Of a DNA stretch of 5,739 bases, positions 1 to 4,440 are shown in pieces. The translations under genes and the position numbers were made by a program. The DNA lies in the NCBI GenBank assembly GCA_934101745.1, contig CAKOSD010000078.1:1-5739 (forward strand), in the 5' to 3' direction. The notes under the pieces were generated by a model. That model searched no databases. It saw only the letters and a program-made list of their open reading frames with translations, and was not told the DNA's origin. Origin of the DNA: an uncultured Bacilli bacterium. GTDB taxonomy: Bacteria > Bacillota_I > Bacilli_A > RF39 > UBA660. Numbering within the stretch: position 1 is the stretch's first letter; each line of letters opens with the position of its first letter.

Positions 1-93
1 TTCTATCCTAAAAATAGTTTTTCTATCTATATCAGTTAGTTTTTCTAACTGTTCTTGGGATAAGCCTTTTCTAATTCGATATTCTTTTAGCAT
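1..93 (-). CDS. XRE (Cro/CI)-family transcriptional regulator, N-terminal part, runs off left edge
   Basis: Reading the minus strand from the ATG at 93-91 gives 31 codons with no stop before the window edge. The peptide fits the start of an HTH_3/XRE domain: a first helix (LKEYRIRKG), the typical LSQEQLEKL second helix, a short turn, and a recognition helix with the RKTIFRIE ending seen in this family (usual pattern: glsq-eeLA...-st-isriE). Such proteins bind short palindromes as dimers and usually regulate themselves and the divergent neighbour. Here the neighbour is the surface protein starting at 217, and the gap holds palindromes suited to such a dimer. A weak GGTGG lies just before the ATG. 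The only promoter-like pair for this strand (TTGACA at 132-127, TTAAAT at 108-103, spacer 18) would leave almost no leader, so the promoter is unsure. The effector or dimerisation domain is outside the window. Confidence 0.85.
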   Translation of the reverse strand, partial: MLKEYRIRKGLSQEQLEKLTDIDRKTIFRIE

Positions 94-139
94 ATTACCA
101 CCATTTAACTTATTAAAGCAGAGGAGTGTCAAATTTGCA

Positions 140-170
140 TTGACAAGTTTGTCCTAGTTTAAGACATAAA
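140..170 (+). promoter_or_regulatory. Candidate promoter of the surface protein gene
   Basis: A perfect TTGACA at 140-145 is followed after 19 bp by CATAAA (165-170), a 4/6 match to TATAAT. The spacer is longer than the preferred 17 bp, which may mean a weak or activator-dependent promoter, or that the real -10 differs. The predicted start would lie near 177, giving a leader of about 40 nt. A good ribosome binding site, GGAGATG, is at 202-208, eight bases before the ATG at 217. The -35 and -10 are overlapped by the two palindromes at 142-153 and 163-174. Confidence 0.4.
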
Positions 171-174
171 TGTC
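142..174. promoter_or_regulatory. Paired palindromic operator, two GACA-N4-TGTC sites 21 bp apart
   Basis: Site 1 (142-153) is GACAAGTTTGTC, with 5-bp arms GACAA/TTGTC. Site 2 (163-174) is GACATAAATGTC, with arms GACAT/ATGTC. Their centres are 21 bp apart, two DNA turns, so two dimers would sit on the same face. A further half-site, TGTC at 127-130, forms the wider inverted pair TGTCAA(127-132)/TTGACA(140-145). Site 1 overlaps the candidate -35 and site 2 the candidate -10 of the gene at 217, an arrangement typical of repression. The divergent XRE regulator is the obvious candidate binder; that pairing is inferred from position. Confidence 0.6.
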
Positions 175-216
175 ATAGTAATATATTTTTAAGTTAATAA
201 TGGAGATGAATAGTTA

Positions 217-2121
217 ATGAGAAAAAATATATTAATTTTTAGTGTAAGTTTAGGAGTTATCTTGCTACTAGGAATAGGATTTTCTTATTCTTTATGGAAT
301 ATTAGTGTTAGTCAAGATACGGTTAATACGGCCACAACGAAGTGTTTCAATGTAGAAATTACTAGTCAAAAGAACAGTATTTCTTTAGAAAATGCTTATC
401 CAATTAGTAATGAAAAGGGTAAAAAATTAACACCGTTTAGTTTTACGATTACTAATACTTGCGATATTTTTGCTAGTTATACAGTTAGTTTAGAAAGTTT
501 AAAAGGAAGCACTTTATCTAGTAAATTTTTAAATGCGATGATTAATAATGAAGAGATTAAAAAACTAAGTGATTATGAAGCAACTGATATAGTTAATGAT
601 GGGAGTATTGAAAGCCATATTTTAGTCAAAGGTTCTTTAGGTAGTGGGGATAGCGAAGATTATACTTTAAGAGTTTGGATTGATTACGATACAACGATGG
701 AAGATTTAGATAATGAAACTAAGACTTTCAAATCTAAAATTGTTGTTAAAGCGCAACCTAGTAGTTGGAGTCCCGTAGATGAAGGTTATACAACTTTACA
801 TGATGCGATACTGGCTAATGAATATCAAAGTAGTCCGGAAGTAGCAATTAAAAAGATAGAAGCAAAGGGGACACCAGATTATACTAAAACATCGCCAATT
901 GTAGATTGGGCTGAAGAAAAATCAATTACAAATATAGACATTGTAAAACCTAGTAAAAATTCAATAAATATCGATAATGCCACTTCAAATTTACGAGACA
1001 ATAGTCCTCTTGTTTGGCTTTGGAATAATGTGAAAACTGATTACGAAAATGGAAAATACTCAGCGTTTAGCAATGCAGATGGTTTTTATACCGATTTTAC
1101 AAATATAGATTTTAGTAAAAATAATTATTATACTTTTGGGGAAAGAATAAATATTGACAGTAAAGGGAGATTATTTACAGCATTTGATAATGGAACTGAC
1201 AAAATTGTTTATAAAGTTTTAGGAGCTTCTAAGAAAGACACTAAAACTGTTTGGAACGGTAATGAATATGATAGTATAACATATACATTAAGAGTAGAAG
1301 AACATGCTATGTATGCCGCTGAAAGTGATAAATCAGAAAAAGGCTTATATAGTGAAAATGATGATCATGGGACTAGTTACTTTTATAGAGGAAGTGTTTC
1401 TAACAATAATGTAATTTTTGCTAATATGAGATGGTTAATTGTAAGAATAAACGGCGATAATTCAATAAGATTACTATATAACGGAAAGGCAGAAGAAAAC
1501 TCAGATGATAATATTGGGGCAGTTCCTTTTAGTTACAATACCAATATTAATCCTGGATATATGTATAAAATTGATAACGAGATAACGCCAAATAATCATA
1601 ATTCAAGAGTAAAGGATACTATTGATGGTTGGTTTTCTAATAATTTAAAAAATTACAATAGTTACCTTAGCGATAGTGGCTTTTGTAATGACCGTCAAAT
1701 ATATAAAACAGAAGGAAATATCGTCTATTATAAACCCTATGAAAGATTAATAGAAAATAAAAACCCAACTTTGCAATGTCAAAATGCCTTGGAAGATTTA
1801 TTTACCGTTCAAAATAAAACTGGCAATAATGCACTAACATATCCTGTCGGACTTTTAACTGCTGATGAGGCTGCTATGGCTGGTATTATTGACGGCACTT
1901 CATCTAGTTCATTATCATATTTATATTCTAATTATTGGTATTGGACTTTAGGGACGATGAAAAGTGATACTGGTTATACAATTGGCCCTTATAGTTCTAC
2001 AAGTTTTCTTACCGGCATTGCTGGTGGTTATTATAATGTAAGACCTGTTATTAATTTAAAATTAGATGTTAAAATTTCGGGAGGAATAGGCACCATTAAT
2101 GAACCTTATGTGGTAGAATAA
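217..2121 (+). CDS. Large cell-surface or secreted protein, TasA/camelysin-like N-terminus and RPVINL-type C-terminal domain
   Basis: The 634-residue product starts with two positive residues and a hydrophobic stretch (about 5-27), either an N-terminal anchor or an atypical signal peptide with no clear AxA cleavage site. Residues 28-180 are a beta-rich segment that recalls SipW-dependent TasA/camelysin-like proteins (a TFTITNT-type strand and Cys43/Cys82 as a possible disulfide). A linker (181-360) contains DAILANE and KGTPDYTKTSP. Residues 362-425 carry a block I associate with uncharacterised proteins of gut Firmicutes: MYAAES, DDHGTSYFYRGSVSNNNVIF, RWLIVRINGD-SIRLLYNG. Next come a Cys490 (GFCNDRQ)/Cys521 pair, YPVGLLTADEAAMAG (542-556), an aromatic run (SNYWYWTLG, 572-579), and NVRPVINL (607-614) near the end. 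That ending resembles C-type-lectin/sulfatase-modifying-like folds, but this is only an impression. There is no LPxTG motif, second membrane segment or visible catalytic motif. Start at 217: RBS GGAGATG at the right distance. Expression is probably controlled by the operators upstream. Surface location is fairly safe; function is unknown. Confidence 0.8.
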   Translation: MRKNILIFSVSLGVILLLGIGFSYSLWNISVSQDTVNTATTKCFNVEITSQKNSISLENAYPISNEKGKKLTPFSFTITNTCDIFASYTVSLESLKGSTLSSKFLNAMINNEEIKKLSDYEATDIVNDGSIESHILVKGSLGSGDSEDYTLRVWIDYDTTMEDLDNETKTFKSKIVVKAQPSSWSPVDEGYTTLHDAILANEYQSSPEVAIKKIEAKGTPDYTKTSPIVDWAEEKSITNIDIVKPSKNSINIDNATSNLRDNSPLVWLWNNVKTDYENGKYSAFSNADGFYTDFTNIDFSKNNYYTFGERINIDSKGRLFTAFDNGTDKIVYKVLGASKKDTKTVWNGNEYDSITYTLRVEEHAMYAAESDKSEKGLYSENDDHGTSYFYRGSVSNNNVIFANMRWLIVRINGDNSIRLLYNGKAEENSDDNIGAVPFSYNTNINPGYMYKIDNEITPNNHNSRVKDTIDGWFSNNLKNYNSYLSDSGFCNDRQIYKTEGNIVYYKPYERLIENKNPTLQCQNALEDLFTVQNKTGNNALTYPVGLLTADEAAMAGIIDGTSSSSLSYLYSNYWYWTLGTMKSDTGYTIGPYSSTSFLTGIAGGYYNVRPVINLKLDVKISGGIGTINEPYVVE

Positions 2122-2122
2122 T

Positions 2123-2152
2123 AGTATATTAATTTTTAATATATTATTTTTT
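2123..2152 (+). terminator. AU-only hairpin followed by six T, weak intrinsic terminator
   Basis: Just after the stop at 2119-2121, AGTATATTAA (2123-2132) pairs with TTAATATATT (2136-2145) around a TTT loop: ten pairs including one G-T. It is followed by A and six T (2147-2152). The shape is that of an intrinsic terminator, but the stem has no G-C pair, so it should be inefficient. The downstream phosphoesterase gene may be partly read through from the surface gene. Confidence 0.45.
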
Positions 2153-2178
2153 ATATAAATTAAGGGAAGTGAAAGTAT

Positions 2179-2871
2179 ATGATTTATATAACAGGGGATA
2201 AACACGCTGATTTTATAGATGTATATTATTTTTGTTATAGATATAAAACATCTATTAAAGATACTTTAATAGTATTAGGAGATGCTGGTATCAATTACTA
2301 TTGTAATGAACTAGATAATGAATTAAAAGAAAGTTTAACAGAATATCCCATTACTTTTTTCTGTATACATGGTAATCATGAAGAAAGACCGGAGAATATT
2401 AAAGGTTATAAAAAGAAAAGGTTTCATAATGGTATAGTTTATTATGAAGATAAATATCCTAATATCTTGTTTGCTAAAGATGGAGAAATATATGATTTTA
2501 ATGATAAGAAAGTATTAGTAATAGGTGGGGCTTATAGCATTGATAAATATTATAGGTTGCAAAATGGATATCGTTGGTATGAAAGTGAACAACCCAGTAA
2601 CGAAATAAAAATGAAAATCTTAGATATATGTGATAAAGATAATAATATAGATGTAGTGTTAAGCCATACTTGTCCTTACAAATATATTCCAAGAGAAATG
2701 TTTATACCTGGAGTAGACCAATCCAAGGTTGATACTAGTACAGAAGAGTTTTTAGATAAAATAGAAAGTAAGTTAAATTATAAAATTTGGTATTGTGGGC
2801 ATTATCATACCGATAAGAAAACTGATAAAATTAGATTTATGTTTAATGATATAGATACTTTCATAGAATAA
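2179..2871 (+). CDS. Calcineurin-like metallophosphoesterase, stand-alone domain
   Basis: The 230-residue protein shows the dinuclear-metal phosphoesterase motifs in order: GDKH (6-9; Asp7, His9), GDAG-N (34-39; Asp35), GNHE (65-68; Asn66, His67), LSHTCP (161-166; His163) and GHYH (207-210; His208, His210). All expected metal and catalytic positions are present, so it should be an active hydrolase. The conserved IGGAYS block (115-120) and the EQPS and WYCGHYHT stretches match a family of small bacterial phosphoesterases common in Firmicutes. The substrate is not known; phosphodiesters of nucleotides or nucleic acids are possible. There is no signal peptide or membrane segment, so it is cytosolic. 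The start is supported by an AGGGAAGTGA stretch (2163-2172) upstream of the ATG. It lies 57 bp after the surface protein gene on the same strand, in what looks like an accessory block, and is followed at once by its own terminator. Confidence 0.9.
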   Translation: MIYITGDKHADFIDVYYFCYRYKTSIKDTLIVLGDAGINYYCNELDNELKESLTEYPITFFCIHGNHEERPENIKGYKKKRFHNGIVYYEDKYPNILFAKDGEIYDFNDKKVLVIGGAYSIDKYYRLQNGYRWYESEQPSNEIKMKILDICDKDNNIDVVLSHTCPYKYIPREMFIPGVDQSKVDTSTEEFLDKIESKLNYKIWYCGHYHTDKKTDKIRFMFNDIDTFIE

Positions 2872-2873
2872 AT

Positions 2874-2899
2874 GGTAGTTTAACACTACTTTTTATTTT
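2874..2899 (+). terminator. Intrinsic terminator after the phosphoesterase gene
   Basis: Three bases after the TAA (2869-2871), GTAGT (2875-2879) pairs with ACTAC (2885-2889) around the loop TTAAC, with a possible G-T closing pair (2874/2890). Five T, A, then four T follow (2890-2899). The stem is short, but position and T-tract are right for a rightward terminator. Confidence 0.55.
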
Positions 2900-2947
2900 G
2901 ATTTTAAGTAGGATTTACGTAAGATTTAAGCAAGATAATCAAGAAAA

Positions 2948-3028
2948 TTTTATATGGACATTTATATGGACATATAGCCTTCAAAGTCAGTATTCACCGT
3001 ACTTTTATATGGACATTTATATGGACAT
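2948..3028. repeat. 26-bp direct repeat in two copies, each a tandem 12-mer TTTATATGGACA
   Basis: The 12-mer TTTATATGGACA occurs four times: 2949-2960 and 2961-2972 in tandem, then 3004-3015 and 3016-3027 in tandem. With one matching T on each side, the identical unit is 26 bp (2948-2973 and 3003-3028), offset 55 bp, with 29 bp of unique sequence between (2974-3002). It lies in the gap where the rightward accessory genes meet the leftward sporulation cluster. It could be a recombination or attachment scar, a protein-binding iteron, or slippage-derived. Two copies of a low-complexity unit do not make a CRISPR array. Confidence 0.85.
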
Positions 3029-3031
3029 TTT

Positions 3032-3063
3032 AAAAAATTCACAAGTCATCTTGTGAATTTTTT
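3032..3063. terminator. Strong bidirectional terminator hairpin containing the stop codon of the leftward operon
   Basis: A14-bp perfect stem, AAAAAATTCACAAG (3032-3045) against CTTGTGAATTTTTT (3050-3063), with the 4-nt loop TCAT. On either strand the stem ends in six T, so it can terminate rightward transcripts from the phosphoesterase side and the leftward spoIIQ operon. The TGA stop (3041-3039) and the last seven codons of the leftward gene lie inside the stem, so ribosomes finishing that gene would cover the hairpin. Confidence 0.85.
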
Positions 3064-3560
3064 ATTAAACAAGCAATATAAGTAGAATAATTACTAAATA
3101 TTATGTGTTTACTTGAACCTTTAAACTCTTTATTACCAAAGATATATAACTTAGGAATATTATCTAAATAATAGTTTAAACTATTAGAATCTATATTATA
3201 AGTAATATTATTATCTATATAATAAAGGGAATTATTGTTATATAGTAAATACTTTTTATCTTTATCTAATAAATTATTAATACATAAAACTTTATTTAAA
3301 GTAAGATTTAGTTTATCAAATAAGTAATTATAATAAACTATATCTTTAGGTAATACTTGATTATTTAAATAAATATTAATGGGATAATAAATTATTGAAG
3401 ATATTAATTTATGATCTTTTAAGAATTTTTTAAAATCTTTTATAAATATAGTTTCTTCTATAATATTACTATTATTTATACTAGGAGAAGTAAAAGTAAA
3501 TATTTTATCTTTAATAATTTGGATTTCATTATCATTTATATAGATAATTAACTTAGTCAT
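3039..3560 (-). CDS. Unrecognised cytosolic protein, last gene of the spoIID-spoIIQ cluster
   Basis: I do not recognise this 173-residue protein. It is very rich in Asn, Ile, Tyr, Lys and Leu, has no signal peptide or membrane helix, and looks like alternating short beta strands and helices. It begins KLIIYINDNEIQII (3-16), has an amphipathic KDFKKFLKDHK (41-51), and KYLLYNNNSLYYIDNN (103-118). Cysteines are at 93 and 164. The ATG (3560-3558) overlaps the spoIIQ stop by 8 bp (ATGACTAA), a sign of translational coupling, so it is very likely co-expressed with spoIIQ and could serve in sporulation. The strand pattern might suit a degenerate actin/MreB-like or PilM-like fold, but no nucleotide-binding motif is visible and this is a guess. 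Its high AT bias suits relaxed constraint. The stop lies inside the terminator stem. Confidence 0.7.
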   Translation of the reverse strand: MTKLIIYINDNEIQIIKDKIFTFTSPSINNSNIIEETIFIKDFKKFLKDHKLISSIIYYPINIYLNNQVLPKDIVYYNYLFDKLNLTLNKVLCINNLLDKDKKYLLYNNNSLYYIDNNITYNIDSNSLNYYLDNIPKLYIFGNKEFKGSSKHIIFSNYSTYIACLIKNSQDDL

Positions 3561-4215
3561 TACTGATTACTTCAGTATAATCAAGTAAATAGAATTCTTC
3601 TGGATTAAAGATTTCACCTTTATAGAATACTTCAAAATGAAGAGCATTACTTGTATCGGTTGTTATTTTATTTTGACCACTGGTAGCAATTATATCGCCT
3701 TGTTTTACAGTATCACCAACTTTAACTTTAACTTCGCCTAAACTTTGATAAACAGTTGTTAAATTATTAGTGTGTTCAATTTCTACAATGTTTCCCATTA
3801 GACTATCTTCTTTAATGTTTTTAACAGTACCATCTAAGATAGATACGACATCAAAGGCATTATTAGAAGTATATAAGACGCCTGTATTTTGCATATAGAT
3901 ACCTTCATAGTAGATTAAAGCAGCGGCTTGTTCATCATTAGTACCATCAATATTATAATATGGAATAGTGGCGGTTACATCAGTACTAGTATAAGGTCTT
4001 ATAATATTTTTGGTTACACTAACGGTTGGCGTTATATTAGTATCATCCCCGCTATTATTTACCTCACTCGTATTATCTTTAGGAGTTGGATTAACCACCG
4101 GAACACCAGCCGTTAAAATTTGATACATTTTATAACTACTAAATAGAATCGTACATACTAACATTAGGCATATTGTTGGGATAACATATTTTCTTAATCT
4201 TCTTCTTTTTTTCAT
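3553..4215 (-). CDS. spoIIQ: SpoIIQ, stage II sporulation protein, degenerate LytM/M23 domain
   Basis: In the family, SpoIIQ sits in the forespore membrane and its LytM domain in the intermembrane space binds SpoIIIAH from the mother cell, holding the engulfing membranes and the feeding-tube channel. Seen here in 220 residues: a basic KKRRRLRK start, one membrane helix (about 10-33), a Pro/Asn/Thr-rich linker (38-70), and an M23 domain (about 100-207). The stretch FDVVSILDGTV (121-131), IVEIEH, TTVYQSL (153-159), VGDTVKQGDII (166-176) and ALHFEV (191-196) closely follows B. subtilis SpoIIQ. The HxGxD metal motif is replaced by NTGVL (Asn110, Leu114), the YxHL histidine by YQSL, and the first His of HxH by Ala191; only His193 remains. 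It should therefore be a binding protein, not an enzyme. It lacks the long charged tail of the Bacillus protein (220 against about 283 residues). RBS AAAGG, seven bases before the ATG. Confidence 0.93.
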   Translation of the reverse strand: MKKRRRLRKYVIPTICLMLVCTILFSSYKMYQILTAGVPVVNPTPKDNTSEVNNSGDDTNITPTVSVTKNIIRPYTSTDVTATIPYYNIDGTNDEQAAALIYYEGIYMQNTGVLYTSNNAFDVVSILDGTVKNIKEDSLMGNIVEIEHTNNLTTVYQSLGEVKVKVGDTVKQGDIIATSGQNKITTDTSNALHFEVFYKGEIFNPEEFYLLDYTEVISND

Positions 4216-4220
4216 AAATT

Positions 4221-4242
4221 CACCTTTCTATTAGAAAGTGTG
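4221..4242 (-). promoter_or_regulatory. Hairpin covering the spoIIQ ribosome binding site
   Basis: In the spoIIQ mRNA, CACACTTTCT (4242-4233) folds back on AGAAAGGTG (4229-4221) around the loop AAT: six pairs CTTTCT/AGAAAG, one bulged A, and three pairs CAC/GTG. The 3' arm is the Shine-Dalgarno region itself, ending five bases before the ATG at 4215. Folding would hide the ribosome binding site. The 5' arm is also complementary to a second site at 4368-4376. Confidence 0.55.
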
Positions 4243-4376
4243 AACTAAAAAAACAATTTTATACATTTAATTTACAATTTTTGTTAATTGCCCTAATGGC
4301 TATTGTTAGAACTAGTTGAAGCTATGATAACTTTTAGGACACGAAATTTCTTCATTTTTTATAAATTACACTTTCT
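4233..4376. repeat. Perfect 9-bp inverted repeat bracketing the spoIIQ leader
   Basis: AGAAAGTGT at 4233-4241 and its exact complement ACACTTTCT at 4368-4376 bracket the region. In a leftward read-through transcript from spoIID the two could pair over nine bases. The downstream partner is the same stretch that forms the 5' arm of the hairpin over the spoIIQ ribosome binding site, so the two pairings exclude each other. I looked for flanking target duplications that would mark a small transposable element and saw none. Confidence 0.6.
4258..4287 (-). promoter_or_regulatory. Candidate housekeeping-type promoter for spoIIQ
   Basis: On the minus strand TTAACA (4287-4282) and TATAAA (4263-4258) are 18 bp apart, each matching the vegetative consensus at five of six positions. 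Transcription would start near 4251, about 35 nt before the ATG. In Bacillus, spoIIQ is driven by the forespore factor sigma-F; I did not find a convincing sigma-F pair in this gap, but in such AT-rich DNA vegetative-type matches also arise by chance. Confidence 0.35.
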
Positions 4377-4378
4377 CA

Positions 4379-4393
4379 GGGTGGGCGGGTGGG
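4379..4393 (+). other. G-quadruplex motif, four GGG runs with single-base loops
   Basis: GGGTGGGCGGGTGGG is a perfect G3N1G3N1G3N1G3 motif, the most stable class of intramolecular quadruplex, in a window where runs of G are otherwise rare. The G-rich strand is the template strand for the leftward spoIID-spoIIQ transcription. A leftward transcript would carry the C-rich complement, so any effect would be on DNA (polymerase pausing, replication) or on a rightward antisense RNA. It lies 43 bp beyond the spoIID stop, two bases from the 9-nt repeat arm. Confidence 0.85.
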
Positions 4394-4401
4394 AAGTAAT
4401 C

Positions 4402-4440
4402 ATAAATTTATAAACCCTAGAAAAAAAAATATAAATTTAT
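4402..4440. repeat. Inverted repeat with A/T tract just after spoIID, possible weak terminator
   Basis: ATAAATTTATA (4402-4412) and TATAAATTTAT (4430-4440) are perfect inverted copies, each containing the self-complementary 10-mer ATAAATTTAT. Between them is a run of nine A (4421-4429), read as nine T on the spoIID strand. The outer copy overlaps the spoIID stop (4439-4437). The first palindrome plus the T-run could act as a poor terminator, but there is no G-C pair, so read-through into spoIIQ is likely. Confidence 0.35.

Noticed and set aside
2948..3028. Mini-CRISPR: 26-bp repeat, 29-bp spacer, 26-bp repeat
   Set aside because: The repeat is an internal tandem of a 12-mer, has no dyad typical of CRISPR repeats, occurs twice only, and there are no cas genes in the window.
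2900..3055. Open frame on the plus strand through the repeats, with FIWTFIWT and FYMDIYMDI runs
   Set aside because: No start with a ribosome binding site, and the residues simply follow the tandem DNA repeat; no family resemblance that I can support as an integrase tail.
4293..4355. A 20-codon reading frame on the minus strand in the spoIIQ leader, starting MKKFRVLKV and ending before the spoIIQ promoter
   Set aside because: It has a plausible start composition but only a weak purine stretch about 15 bases upstream and no recognisable product. It could be an upstream peptide in a read-through RNA, but I cannot support it as a gene.
4233..4376. Small transposable element (MITE) with 9-bp terminal inverted repeats
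   Set aside because: Flanking bases show no target-site duplication, and the repeat arm doubles as part of the ribosome-binding-site hairpin, which explains it better.
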